Assembly: GCF_000745345.1 (NCBI RefSeq)
Contig: NZ_JQNR01000005.1
Coordinates: 806,001 to 870,000 of the forward strand
Source: Actinacidiphila yeochonensis CN732
GTDB taxonomy: Bacteria > Actinomycetota > Actinomycetes > Streptomycetales > Streptomycetaceae
DNA: 64,000 nucleotides
Direction of reading: 5' to 3'
Of this stretch, positions 43,964 to 53,296 are shown piece after piece; position 1 is the stretch's first letter, and every line of letters begins with the position of its first letter. Made by a program: the position numbers and the translations under genes. The notes under the pieces were generated by a model. The model was given only the letters and a program-made list of their open reading frames with translations. It had not been told where the DNA came from and did not search any database.

Positions 43964-45031
43964 TTGACGACCGTCGGTGCTGGGACGGAGACGTCCGAAC
44001 CGGGCGAGGACGCCGCGTGGCGGCTGGCGCTGGAGGAGGTGGCGCGGAGCGGGCGGCGGTTGCGGCGCGGTGAGTTGGACGCGCTGCGGGACTACGGCGA
44101 CCGGGCCGCGGAGGACGGGCGGGGCCTCGCCGAGCTGGTCGACGAGCGGCTGGCCGCCACCGGCCGGGTCTGGGCGGGCCAGTTGGTGGACGCGTCGTCG
44201 ATGGCGGCCCTGCGGGCGGCTGTCGCCGCGCTCGCGGAGGGGCACAGCCGGGCCTACCGGGAGCGGCTGCGGCGCGAGGAGGCGGGGCGGCGGGAGTTCG
44301 TGGCGGACCTGTTGAGCAGCCGCAGCGACCTGGGGCGGCTGGCCGAGCACGCGGAGCGGTTCGGGCTCAACCTGGCCTGCTCGCACGTCGTCGCGGTGGC
44401 CGACGGCGACGGCTACAGTCTGGACGACCCGCTGGTACGGGCGTTGGAACGGCAGTTGCTGGGCCGCTTCGGCGAGCAGGAGGTGCTGCTGGCGGTCAAG
44501 CACGGGCGGCTGGTGTGCATCGTGCCGGCCGGTCCGGGTGAGGACGCGGCGGTGAAGGCCTTCGCGGAGCTGACCCAGGGGCGCCGGGTCGTGGTGGGCC
44601 GCTCGCACAGCGGGCCCGGCGGTGTCGTGCACTCCTACGAGGAGGCCCGGTCCGCGCTGGAGCAGGCCGAGCAGCTGGGCCTGAAAGGGCAGTTGCTGCA
44701 TGCGGCGGACCTGATGGTGCTGCCCGTGCTGCTGCGTGACCGCGAGGCGCTGGAGGAGCTGGTGCGCAGCGTGCTGGGGCCGTTGCAGACCGCCCGGGGC
44801 GGGGCCGGGCCGCTGCTGGAGACGCTGACCGCCTACGCGGACTCGCGCTACGTCTCGGCGGAGGCGGCGCGGCGGCTGGGGTTGAGCGTGCGGGCGCTGG
44901 CCTACCGTGTCGAGCGCGTCGTCCGGCTCACCGGGCTGGACCCGGACGACGCGCTGCAGCGCTACACCCTGGAGACGGCGGTGTTCGGCGCGAGGCTGCT
45001 GGGGTGGCTCGACCATCCGGCGGTGCCGTAG
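43964..45031 (+). CDS. PucR/CdaR-type regulator
   Basis: A 355-residue regulator. The C-terminal PucR helix-turn-helix is LETLTAYADSRYVSAEAARR then LGLSVRALAYRVERVVRLTG, followed by DPDDALQRYTLETAVFGARL. The middle GGDEF-like fold includes SHVVAVADGDGYSLDDPLVR and RRVVVGRSHSGPGGVVHSYE. TTG 43964 is preceded by GGGGGAAG. The last 70 bases overlap the 3' end of the giant ATPase gene on the other strand, so the two messages are complementary there. Confidence 0.9.
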   Translation: MTTVGAGTETSEPGEDAAWRLALEEVARSGRRLRRGELDALRDYGDRAAEDGRGLAELVDERLAATGRVWAGQLVDASSMAALRAAVAALAEGHSRAYRERLRREEAGRREFVADLLSSRSDLGRLAEHAERFGLNLACSHVVAVADGDGYSLDDPLVRALERQLLGRFGEQEVLLAVKHGRLVCIVPAGPGEDAAVKAFAELTQGRRVVVGRSHSGPGGVVHSYEEARSALEQAEQLGLKGQLLHAADLMVLPVLLRDREALEELVRSVLGPLQTARGGAGPLLETLTAYADSRYVSAEAARRLGLSVRALAYRVERVVRLTGLDPDDALQRYTLETAVFGARLLGWLDHPAVP

Positions 45032-48000
45032 CCCGCGCACAGGGCACGCCAGCGGGCGGCCTGCTCGGGGGTGGCGCGGTCGCGCAGGTGGGCGAGTTTG
45101 AGCAGGTTGGCCTCGGCGGTGCTGCCGAGGGTGCGGGCCTCGGCGAGGTAGTGGTCGTCGAGGAGGGCGTCGATCTCGGCGTCGCTCTGCGCCGGGTCGA
45201 TCCGGGCCGCGAACTGGGCCATGGTCCGGTAGGAGCCCTGGAGCAGGAACGGGGGTTCGGTGCGGTCGGCGTCCTCCTGGGCGGCGGAGGCGATGTAGGC
45301 GCGGTTGACGGCGAGGACGGTGCGCTGGACGCGGCGGAGCCGGGTGAGCGTGGCAAGCGCCCGGTCCAGGTCCGGTACGGGGTGGGTGAGCTGGTCGGCC
45401 TGGGCCCCCGGGTCGCCGTCGGCGAGGGCGATCAGCAGCCGCAGGTCGGCCGGGTCGGTGCCGGCGAGCGGGGCGAGCACGGGGTTGGCGGCGAGGGTGT
45501 TCTCCAGGAAGGAGAGCGCGAAGAGGTCCTGGTGGGCGGTGAGCACCTCGCCGAGGTTCCACACGTCGGCGCGGTTGGCGAGCATGTCCGGGATGGTGAA
45601 GCGCTGCCCGTTCGCGGTGTGGGGGTTGCCGGCGAGGCAGACGGCGAAGCGGCGCCCGCGCAGGTCGTAGCTGCGGGCGACGCCGTCGCTGACGGCCTCG
45701 ACGCGGCGCTGGGTGTCGCAGAGGGGGATGAACTTCTGCAGCAGTTCGGGGGTGACGTGCTGGATGTCGTCCACGTGCAGGAGCACGTTGCTCGCCGCCT
45801 CCAGGGCGAAGACGATCTTCTCGACCTCGCGGCGGGCGGCGGCGTCGGGGGCGCGGTCCGGGTCGAGGGAGGTGGTCCCGGTGCCGAGCGCGGGGCCGTC
45901 GACCCGGACCATGAGCAGGCCGAGGCGGTCGGCGACGTACTCCAGCAGGGTGGTCTTGCCGTATCCGGGCGGGGAGAGGAGCAGCAGCAGCCCGCTGCGG
46001 TCGGTGGTCCCGGAGGCCGTCGCGTCGAGGGTGCCGAGCTGCTTGGCCAGGTTGTCGCCGACGAGCGGCAGGTAGACCTGGTCGATGAGCTGGTTGCGGA
46101 CGAAGCCGCTCAGCGGGCGGGGGCGGTAGTCGTCCAGTCGCAGCCTGGCCCGTTCGGCGGTCAGGACGTCCGCGCGCCGCTGTTGGAAGGCGCGGAAGGC
46201 AGGTGCCCGCTCCTCACGGAACACCCGCGCCTGGTGGGGGAGTTGGTCGATGCGTACGGTGAGCTGCCCGTCGCGGACCCGGGGGTGGTCGCCGAGCAGG
46301 CCGGTGACGGTCTCGCTGACGGGAGCGGTGACCTCGTAGCGCGGCAGGGCGGGCGCGCACAGGTGGGCGACGGCCTCCGCGAGGCCCTCGCCGTCGGCGC
46401 GGCTGCCGGCGTACGCGCCGAGCCAGGCGGTGGCGAGCTGGTGGCGGGCGGGCAGGTCGGCGGCCAGGGCCTGGAGGTCGGCGGCGAGGGCGGGAGCGGC
46501 GTCGGTCTGGTGGAAACCGTCCAGGAGGGTGCGGGCGGCCAGGCCGGAGGCGAAGCCCTCGTGCCGGTCGGCGAGTTCGGCGATCAGGTAGTCGCCTGCG
46601 TGCGCCACCCGGGGCAGGCCGGCGGCGGCGGTGAACTCCTCGACCTTGCCCGAGAGCTCGGCGGCGAGATCCGCATGGTGCCTCGTCGTCCCGTCCGGCC
46701 CGAAGCGGGAGCGGGCCAGGGCGAGGGAGCGGGCGCGGCGCTGCCAGGCCGCGCGCTGGGGGTCGGTGGCGCCGTGGGCCCAGAACAGCTGAGCGGCGGC
46801 GCGCACCTCCCCGGTGTGCTCCAGCAGCCCGGCCCCGGCGCGCAACCGCAGCAGCGCGGCCAGGATGCGGGCGGCGTCGTGGTCGTGGACGCCGCGTTCG
46901 TACCCCTCGTCGTAGGCGCGCTCGGCGGCTTGGCGGACCTGGTCGAGCAGAGTGCCGTGGTCGGCCGACGGGTCCTGGAGCAGCGGGGCGGTCCGGTCGG
47001 CCGACGGGTCCTGGAGCAGCGGGGCGGTCCGGTCGGCCCGCGTGCCCTGCGCGGCGTCGGCGAGCAGCGCGGCGGCGAGGTACTCGGCGCGGTAGAGCGT
47101 CGGTGCCTCGCTCACCAGGGGCTGGGTCCAGAACGCGCGGCCGGCCAGCAGCTCGGGCAGGTCGGCAGGTCGGCGGTAGCCGGTTCCGGTGACCAGGAAG
47201 GCGAGCCCGTCGCCCTCGGGCCGCAGGGTCAGTTCGACGGGTTCGCGGCGGACCGCGAAGCGGTGGCGGCCCAGCCGGACGCTGGCGCCGCCGTCGTCGG
47301 AAAGGTCGGCGCGGTCGCGCAGGTCGCGCAGCGCGGTGCGGACGGCGCCGAGCGCGGCGTCCGTCAGCTCCTGTGCCCGTACCCGGTCGTCGAGGCCGCG
47401 CAGCTCCTCGGCGGCGGCGCGGACCCGCACCGCCATCGGGTCGGCGGCCTGGGCGGCGTGGATGTCGGCCGCGGAGGTCAGTCCGGCGAGCCTGCGGCGC
47501 AGCGTCTCCAGAGCCCGCCGGGCGGAGGCCGCGACCCGGTCGGCGCGGGCGGCGGCCTCGTCCAGCAGGATCTGGCGGCGGGTGGCGAAGGCCTGCCGGA
47601 TCTCCTCGCGGCGCAGCGCCAGGTCCGCGGCGAGCTCCTCGGCCTCGGCGAAGCGCGCCTCCAGCCCGTCGACCCGCAGCAGCAGCCTGGCGAGGTGGTC
47701 GTCGCAGGCGGCCGGGGTGTCGGCGGCGGCCAGCGCCGCGGTGGTCGCCTGGACGAGCAGGGCGGACTCCGCCGCGTGGGCGGCGCGGTGCTCGGCGTCG
47801 AGCAGGGCGCGGCGGCGGTTGGCCAGGACCGCGCGGGCGCGGTTGACGGCCGCCAGGACCTCGCCGATGGCCAGCAGCACCGCCGTTCCCAGGGCCGGGT
47901 CGGCTGCGACGGCGCCGGTGACCAGGTCGGTCACCGTCATCAGGGCGTCCGCCTGCTCGCTGAGCTGATCGGCGAGCCGCGCGGCCTCGGCGGCGGTGGA

Positions 48001-49881
48001 CACGGCCTCGGCGTCCTCGGCGGCGCCCTGCGCGGCGGCCAGCGGCGCGGCGAAGGCGTCGGGGCCCACGAAGAAGGCGAAGGCGCGCTCGGTCGCCGCC
48101 GCCAGCTCGGCGTCCAGATCCGCCTCGACCCGCTCCAGCGCGGCCAGGTCGAGCCGGGGCAGCTCACGCAGCGTGCGGACGCGGCCCTGGGCCCGGCGCA
48201 GCTCGGCGAGCAGTCGCGTCCACGCCTCGGCGTCGGTGGGCGGCTCGCCGTGCGAGCGGCGGACCAGCGCGGCGGCCTCCTCCCGCGCCTGCTCCAGCGC
48301 CTCGGCGGCCCGGGCGGCCAGTCCCCTGATCCGGGCCTGCTCCGCGGCCAGGTGCTCGGCGGCCCGCAGCAGCTCGGTGAGCGGTTCGAGCAGGCCGGTG
48401 TCGGCGAGCCAGTAGTGGCGGTCCGCGGCCTTGGCGCAGGCGTCCAGGACCAGCTCCGGGGACGCGGCCGGCCGCTCCTGCCGGGCGGGTTCCTGCCGGG
48501 CGGGCTCCTCCGCGTCCGGCTCTCCCGGGTCGGGCTCCCCCGGGGCGGGCGCCCCCGGGCCGTGCTCCTGCTGGACGGCGGTCGCCGTACGGACCACGTC
48601 CAGCAGGTCGGCGATCCCGCGTACGAGGTCGGCGTTGCCGATCCGGGCCAGCGGGCCGTCGCCGACCGGCTGGGCGGCGGCGTGGTCCGCGGACTGGAAC
48701 GGGGTCTGCCACAGCTGGAGTTCGTGGGTGCGGACCGGTTCGCGGTCCGGCTTGAGGAGCGCGAGCGTGCCGTCCGGGAGGAGGGCGTACGCGGCGCCGT
48801 GCAGCGCGGCGGCCGCCTCGCGGCGGACGGTGTTCCACGGCAGCAGCAGCACCTGGGCGTCGCCCGGCCGGCGCAGGACGTAGAGCAGGTCCTCGCCGTT
48901 GGGCGAGGGGAGCACCGTGTCGAAGCGCAGGGCGCCGGAGCCCTCGCCGGCCTCGGTGCGGAAGGTGCGGTGGGTGCCGTCGGCCAGTTCGTAGCCGCGG
49001 GGGAAGAGCAGGCCCTGCTCGGCCGGGAGCAGCCGGGCGCCGTGGCCGAGCGAGTCCTGGCGGCGGACGGCGCCGGTGCGGGTGTTGACGACGAGGTAGC
49101 GGTCGGCCTGCTCGTTGTAGGGGCGTACCCGCAGGAGCAGCAGCGGGCCCGCCTCCGCGTAGGCGACCACGGCGTCCGCCAGGCTCTGCAGGGGATCGTC
49201 GACGGGCTCCTCGTAGAGCGGCCGGTCACCCGGGACGGCCCGCACGGTGAGGGTGCCGCCGGTGGTCGCGAGGGTGATCGCGCCCTCCCCGCCCTCGACC
49301 CTGATCCGGCCGTGGTCGTGGTGCTCGCGGCCGGTGGTCGTCCAGGGCAGCTCGAAGACGGGCGGCTGCGGCAGGTCCCGCTCGCCGTGGTTGCCCAGGT
49401 ACTCGACGCGGCCCTCCGCCAGCTGCCAGCTCAGGACGCGCTGGTCGCCCTCGTTCCCGCCGGTGCGGAAGACCGCGAGCAGCCGTCCCGCCGCCGTCCG
49501 CACCAGGTCGGCGAGCCGGGCGTCCCGGAAGTAGCGCAGCAGCTCGGCCAGGTCGCGGTGGAACCGCTCGTCGTCCAGCAGGCCGGGGACCGCGCCCGAG
49601 TCCAGCGGCGAGCCGTCCAGGGCGTGCAGCGAGAGCAGGCCCGCTTCGAGGGTCGGCGCGGTGGTGCCCAGCAGCAGCACGTCGGGCCGGACCGCGACGA
49701 CGCCGCGGGCGGCGCCCTCCCCGGCGGTACGCGGCCGCGCCGCGCCCGCCAGCTCCAGCCCGCGGGAGCCGAACGCCTCCTGGCGCCGGGTGTTCAGCTC
49801 TGCCGCCTGCCGTCCCAGCTCCGCGGCGCGCTCGACGAGCCGCGCCCGCAGGATCTGGTAGGTGCCGTCCGCGACGCCCAT
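44962..49881 (-). CDS. Giant coiled-coil AAA ATPase (annotated in relatives as DNA repair ATPase)
   Basis: A 1639-residue protein. The N-terminal ~450 residues have beta-propeller-like repeats (RVEYLGNHGERDLPQPPVFE, DRYLVVNTRTGAVRRQDSLG, GEDLLYVLRRPGDAQVLLLP). The middle ~600 residues are Ala/Glu/Arg/Leu heptads, a long coiled coil. A short direct repeat (LLQDPSADRTAP twice, from 36-bp repeats at about 46965-47040) follows. The C-terminal AAA domain has Walker A LLLLSPPGYGKTTLLEYVAD and Walker B NVLLHVDDIQHV. It starts 59 bp after the flotillin gene stop, so they are one operon. Its function is unproven; the DNA repair name rests only on SMC-like coiled coils. Confidence 0.88.
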   Translation of the reverse strand: MGVADGTYQILRARLVERAAELGRQAAELNTRRQEAFGSRGLELAGAARPRTAGEGAARGVVAVRPDVLLLGTTAPTLEAGLLSLHALDGSPLDSGAVPGLLDDERFHRDLAELLRYFRDARLADLVRTAAGRLLAVFRTGGNEGDQRVLSWQLAEGRVEYLGNHGERDLPQPPVFELPWTTTGREHHDHGRIRVEGGEGAITLATTGGTLTVRAVPGDRPLYEEPVDDPLQSLADAVVAYAEAGPLLLLRVRPYNEQADRYLVVNTRTGAVRRQDSLGHGARLLPAEQGLLFPRGYELADGTHRTFRTEAGEGSGALRFDTVLPSPNGEDLLYVLRRPGDAQVLLLPWNTVRREAAAALHGAAYALLPDGTLALLKPDREPVRTHELQLWQTPFQSADHAAAQPVGDGPLARIGNADLVRGIADLLDVVRTATAVQQEHGPGAPAPGEPDPGEPDAEEPARQEPARQERPAASPELVLDACAKAADRHYWLADTGLLEPLTELLRAAEHLAAEQARIRGLAARAAEALEQAREEAAALVRRSHGEPPTDAEAWTRLLAELRRAQGRVRTLRELPRLDLAALERVEADLDAELAAATERAFAFFVGPDAFAAPLAAAQGAAEDAEAVSTAAEAARLADQLSEQADALMTVTDLVTGAVAADPALGTAVLLAIGEVLAAVNRARAVLANRRRALLDAEHRAAHAAESALLVQATTAALAAADTPAACDDHLARLLLRVDGLEARFAEAEELAADLALRREEIRQAFATRRQILLDEAAARADRVAASARRALETLRRRLAGLTSAADIHAAQAADPMAVRVRAAAEELRGLDDRVRAQELTDAALGAVRTALRDLRDRADLSDDGGASVRLGRHRFAVRREPVELTLRPEGDGLAFLVTGTGYRRPADLPELLAGRAFWTQPLVSEAPTLYRAEYLAAALLADAAQGTRADRTAPLLQDPSADRTAPLLQDPSADHGTLLDQVRQAAERAYDEGYERGVHDHDAARILAALLRLRAGAGLLEHTGEVRAAAQLFWAHGATDPQRAAWQRRARSLALARSRFGPDGTTRHHADLAAELSGKVEEFTAAAGLPRVAHAGDYLIAELADRHEGFASGLAARTLLDGFHQTDAAPALAADLQALAADLPARHQLATAWLGAYAGSRADGEGLAEAVAHLCAPALPRYEVTAPVSETVTGLLGDHPRVRDGQLTVRIDQLPHQARVFREERAPAFRAFQQRRADVLTAERARLRLDDYRPRPLSGFVRNQLIDQVYLPLVGDNLAKQLGTLDATASGTTDRSGLLLLLSPPGYGKTTLLEYVADRLGLLMVRVDGPALGTGTTSLDPDRAPDAAARREVEKIVFALEAASNVLLHVDDIQHVTPELLQKFIPLCDTQRRVEAVSDGVARSYDLRGRRFAVCLAGNPHTANGQRFTIPDMLANRADVWNLGEVLTAHQDLFALSFLENTLAANPVLAPLAGTDPADLRLLIALADGDPGAQADQLTHPVPDLDRALATLTRLRRVQRTVLAVNRAYIASAAQEDADRTEPPFLLQGSYRTMAQFAARIDPAQSDAEIDALLDDHYLAEARTLGSTAEANLLKLAHLRDRATPEQAARWRALCAGYGTAGWSSHPSSLAPNTAVSRV

Positions 49882-49940
49882 GACTACTTCCCGTGCTTCC
49901 TTGTCCGGCCTGGTACGTGCTGCTGTCGGTGGGGCCCGCG

Positions 49941-52043
49941 CTACTTGCCGGCGGCCCCGGTGCTCCCCGTACTCCCCGTACCGCCCACGCCGTTGCTGCC
50001 ACTGCTGGCGGTGGTGCCGGTGGTGGTGCCGTTGACGAGCCGGGCCGGGTCCAGGGGCAGGGCGCCCTCGGGCGCGCCGCCTTGGAGGAGCTTCAGCAGC
50101 AGGGCCAGGTTCCACGGGCCGCCGGCGGCGAGGCCCTTCAGGACCTCCGTGGCGTCGTCGCCGAAGCTCCGCCCGCCGCTGAGCCACTCCGCGCCCAGCG
50201 CCTTGACCGTCTCCGAGCTCTGCACGGCGCCGTCGATGGACCTGCCGAAGGACACCGCGCCCACCAGCCGCTCCAGGAAGACGCTGTCGCCGCCGACGAT
50301 GTCGATGTCCGCGCTCTCCAGGCCGGCGGCCAGCACCGCGGCCTGCGCCTCGGCGACCTTGCTCTGGACCTCCAACGCGGCCAGCCGGACCTCCTTGTCG
50401 GCGGCCAGCCGCAGCCGGAACTCCTCGTGGGACCGCGAGACCTCGTCCAGCGCGGCCATCGCCGCCGCCTTCTTCTCCAGGCCGGCCGCCTCGCCGAGCA
50501 GCTTCTCGCGGATGCCCGCGGCCTCCGCGTTCGCCTTGCTCTCCGCGACCGCGGCCTCGGCCAGCCCCACCTTCTCGATAGCCGCCGCCTTCTCCTTCAT
50601 GCCGGTCGCCTCGCCCTCCAGCCGGGCCCGCGTCCCGGCCGCCTCAGCGAGGGCCAGCCGCTCCGCCACCTCGGCCTGCGCCAGACCGGCCGCGCCCGCC
50701 AGCGCCCGCTCGCCCTCCGCGCGGCGCACGTTGGCGGCGGCCTCCAGCTCCGCGCTCTTCTGCGCCGCCTCGGCCAGCACCACCTGCTCCTTGGCCCGCA
50801 GGTGCGCGGCCTGCTCGGCGGCCTCGGCGGCCTTGATGTCCTTGACCAGCTGCTCCTGCGCCGACGCCTCGGCGGCGATGATCACGCTCTGCCGGGTGCG
50901 CTCCGCCTCCTGGACCACGCGGACCCGCTTGATCTCCTCCTCCTGCTCGGCGACCGTGCGGTCCACGGCGATCCGCTCGCGCACCACGTCGGACACGCCG
51001 CGGCGCTCGATCTCGACGTCCTTCTCCATCCCCGCCCTGGCGAGCTGGACCTCGCGGTCCCGGTTGACGACCTCCAGCAGCCGGTCCTTCTCGATCCGCT
51101 CGGTCTCCACCGCGAGCACCCGCTCCCGGTTCTTCGTCGCGACCGCGATCTCCCGCTGCTGGTTCTCCCGCTGCACACCGAGCAGTTCCTCGGTCCGCAG
51201 CAGCGCGCCGTGCGCCTTGAGCCGCTCCTCCTCCTGGACCATCGCGGTGGCCGCCTCCTCCTGCGCCCGCAGCGTCTCGATGCCCTTGCGCTGCCGGATC
51301 TGCGCCTCCTCGCCCCGCCGCTCCAGTTCGAGGACGGCCTCGCGGGCGTCCACGTCCTGGCGGGTGATCTCCATCTGCTCGTTGCGCTGGAAGTCGTTGG
51401 TGCGGATGTGCTCCAGCGCGGTCAGCTCGGTGATCTTGCGGATGCCCTGGGCGTCGAGGATGTTGGTCGGGTCCAGCTGCGACATCGGCGTCTGTTCCAG
51501 GTGGTCGATCGCGGCGTCCTCAAGGTGGTAGCCGTTGAGGTCGGTGCCGATGGCGGCGACGATCCGGTCCCGGAACTCCTCGCGGTGGGTGTAGAGGTCG
51601 GCGAAGTCGAGCTGCTTGCCGACGGTCCGCAGCGCCTCGGCGAACTTCGCGTTGAACAGGGTCTGCAACGTCTCCTGGTGGCTCGCCCGCTCGGTGCCGA
51701 TGGCCTGGGCGACCTTGATGACGTCCTCGACGGTCTTGTTGACCCGGACGAAGAAGGTGATCTGGATGTCGGCGCGGATGTTGTCCTTGCAGATCATGCC
51801 CTCCCGGCCGGTCCGGGAGATCTCGATGGTCTTCACCGAGATGTCCATGACCTCCGCGCGGTGCACCATCGGCAGGACCAGCGCGCCGGTGAAGGTCACC
51901 GTGGCGCCCTTGGGGCGGGAGATGATCAGGGCCTCGCCCTGCACCACCTTGCGGAACAACCGGCCGAAGAGCAGCAGCGTGCCCAGACCGATGAGCAGAA
52001 GGACGGCGACGAGCACACCGACACCGATGGTGACCACAGACAT
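49941..52043 (-). CDS. Flotillin-like SPFH protein (YqiK type)
   Basis: A 700-residue membrane scaffold protein. An N-terminal membrane helix (IGVGVLVAVLLLIGLGTLLL) leads into the SPFH/band-7 domain (VVQGEALIISRPKGATVTFT, MICKDNIRADIQITFFVRVN). The Ala/Glu-rich coiled coil with EA repeats (KANAEAAGIREKLLGEAAGL) is the flotillin signature. The C-terminus has a Gly/Ser/Thr tail (GTGSTGSTGAAGK). ATG 52043 has AAGGGA upstream. It lies between a YqiJ-like gene and the giant ATPase gene, the yqiJ-yqiK order known from Escherichia coli with an added ATPase. Flotillins organise membrane microdomains. Confidence 0.94.
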   Translation of the reverse strand: MSVVTIGVGVLVAVLLLIGLGTLLLFGRLFRKVVQGEALIISRPKGATVTFTGALVLPMVHRAEVMDISVKTIEISRTGREGMICKDNIRADIQITFFVRVNKTVEDVIKVAQAIGTERASHQETLQTLFNAKFAEALRTVGKQLDFADLYTHREEFRDRIVAAIGTDLNGYHLEDAAIDHLEQTPMSQLDPTNILDAQGIRKITELTALEHIRTNDFQRNEQMEITRQDVDAREAVLELERRGEEAQIRQRKGIETLRAQEEAATAMVQEEERLKAHGALLRTEELLGVQRENQQREIAVATKNRERVLAVETERIEKDRLLEVVNRDREVQLARAGMEKDVEIERRGVSDVVRERIAVDRTVAEQEEEIKRVRVVQEAERTRQSVIIAAEASAQEQLVKDIKAAEAAEQAAHLRAKEQVVLAEAAQKSAELEAAANVRRAEGERALAGAAGLAQAEVAERLALAEAAGTRARLEGEATGMKEKAAAIEKVGLAEAAVAESKANAEAAGIREKLLGEAAGLEKKAAAMAALDEVSRSHEEFRLRLAADKEVRLAALEVQSKVAEAQAAVLAAGLESADIDIVGGDSVFLERLVGAVSFGRSIDGAVQSSETVKALGAEWLSGGRSFGDDATEVLKGLAAGGPWNLALLLKLLQGGAPEGALPLDPARLVNGTTTGTTASSGSNGVGGTGSTGSTGAAGK

Positions 52044-52184
52044 GGCTGTTCCCTTGGACTGACCTGGCCGCGAATGATGTGAACGATCGAAGGAAGAGGC
52101 GGGGGCGGGTGGGGTGGGGGCTGGGACGGGGGAGACGCGACTGGGAGGCGCGACGCCGCGTCCGCCGCTCGACGGGGGCGGGTC

Positions 52185-52976
52185 TCAGCCGATGGCGCCC
52201 GGCGGAGCGGGCATGACCCAGAAGAACTCGCCCTCGGCGTCGTAGTCGTAGAGGAGTGCGGACACCCCGGCGCGCAGGACGCCTCCCGGCCCGGCCGCGT
52301 CGTCGGGGCTCTGCCGTACCTGCACCAGCGCCGAGGACCCGTCGACGGCGCGGACCTCGGCCTGTCCGAAGTCCGGCCCGACCCGGCCGGTCCGGATCAC
52401 GCATCCCAGGCCCACGAAGTCCCGTCGGGAGGGCGGCGGCAGCGGCTCGGGCATCAGCCGCCGCAGCGGCCACACGAGCAGGCGGGCCCCCAGCCACCCG
52501 CCGGCCAGGGCCACCGGCAGCAGGAACCACCGCGCGCCGTCGCCCAGCCAGGCCCGCCCGGCCAGCGCGGTGAACCAGGCGAAGGCCACCACGAGCGACA
52601 CCGCCACCGTGATCGGCACCCCGCCCAGGCCCAGCACCCGCGCCAGCCCGGTACGGACGTGCCGCCCCGCGCTGTGGCCGTGACCGGTGTCCCCTCGGCC
52701 GGGACCGTGGCCCGTGTGACCGTGACCGCTGTGGCCGTGACCGGTGTGGCCCCCGCCGTGACCGCTGTGGCCGTGACCGGTGTGCCCTCCACCCTGACCG
52801 CTGTGGCCGTGACCGCCGCGGGCGCCGTGCAGATGCGCGCCCCCGACGAGCACCAGCACCCAGTAGCCCACCACCACGACCAGCGCGAAGCTGAAGATCA
52901 CGGTCGGATACCCCGTGACCGCCCCCACAAAGCCGCGCACCGCGCTCGCCTGCCTCTGCATCCCCGTGACGGCCAC
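52185..52976 (-). CDS. YqiJ-like membrane protein with His-rich loop
   Basis: About 263 residues. A first membrane helix (VIFSFALVVVVGYWVLVLVG) is followed by about 60 residues of Gly/His repeats (GHGHSGHGGGHTGHGHSGHG) made of GHGHSG/T units. Two further helices follow (VPITVAVSLVVAFAWFTALA, FLLPVALAGGWLGARLLVWP), then a C-terminal OB-fold-like domain (DFVGLGCVIRTGRVGPDFGQ, ALVQVRQSP, SALLYDYDAEGEFFWV). This is the NfeD/YqiJ layout that partners flotillins. The His-rich insert suggests metal binding; that is inference. The start is uncertain: GTG 52976 or ATG 52961. Confidence 0.82.
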   Translation of the reverse strand: MAVTGMQRQASAVRGFVGAVTGYPTVIFSFALVVVVGYWVLVLVGGAHLHGARGGHGHSGQGGGHTGHGHSGHGGGHTGHGHSGHGHTGHGPGRGDTGHGHSAGRHVRTGLARVLGLGGVPITVAVSLVVAFAWFTALAGRAWLGDGARWFLLPVALAGGWLGARLLVWPLRRLMPEPLPPPSRRDFVGLGCVIRTGRVGPDFGQAEVRAVDGSSALVQVRQSPDDAAGPGGVLRAGVSALLYDYDAEGEFFWVMPAPPGAIG

Positions 52977-53296
52977 GCTCCCCGTGAACCGCAGCCGTCA
53001 GAGTGACACCCCGTCCGCTCCCGCACAGTGCCTGATCCCGGCAGTTTTCAGGGGCGCTTCACGTCCGGGAACAGCTCACACCGCGTACGCCCCGCACGGG
53101 CGCCGCCAAGGGTCGGGCGTCCTGTCCGCCGCCCCTGAGCGCCTACCTGACGGGCCGTCAGCCAAATGACGTGGAGGAGGGTCCGCCGGTGAAGCTGTCG
53201 CCGGGACGGGAAGATCGCGTTACCAATCGGTGAAACAGCGCGGGAAAGATAGTGGGTACCAGACGCAACCACGTGCAGAATGACATGAGGTACACC

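Noticed and set aside
45004..51531. A 2175-residue plus-strand open frame
   Set aside because: It lies wholly opposite the flotillin and ATPase genes, has no domain-like residues (runs of Gly/Val/Glu/Gln), and arises from the GC bias of the real minus-strand genes.
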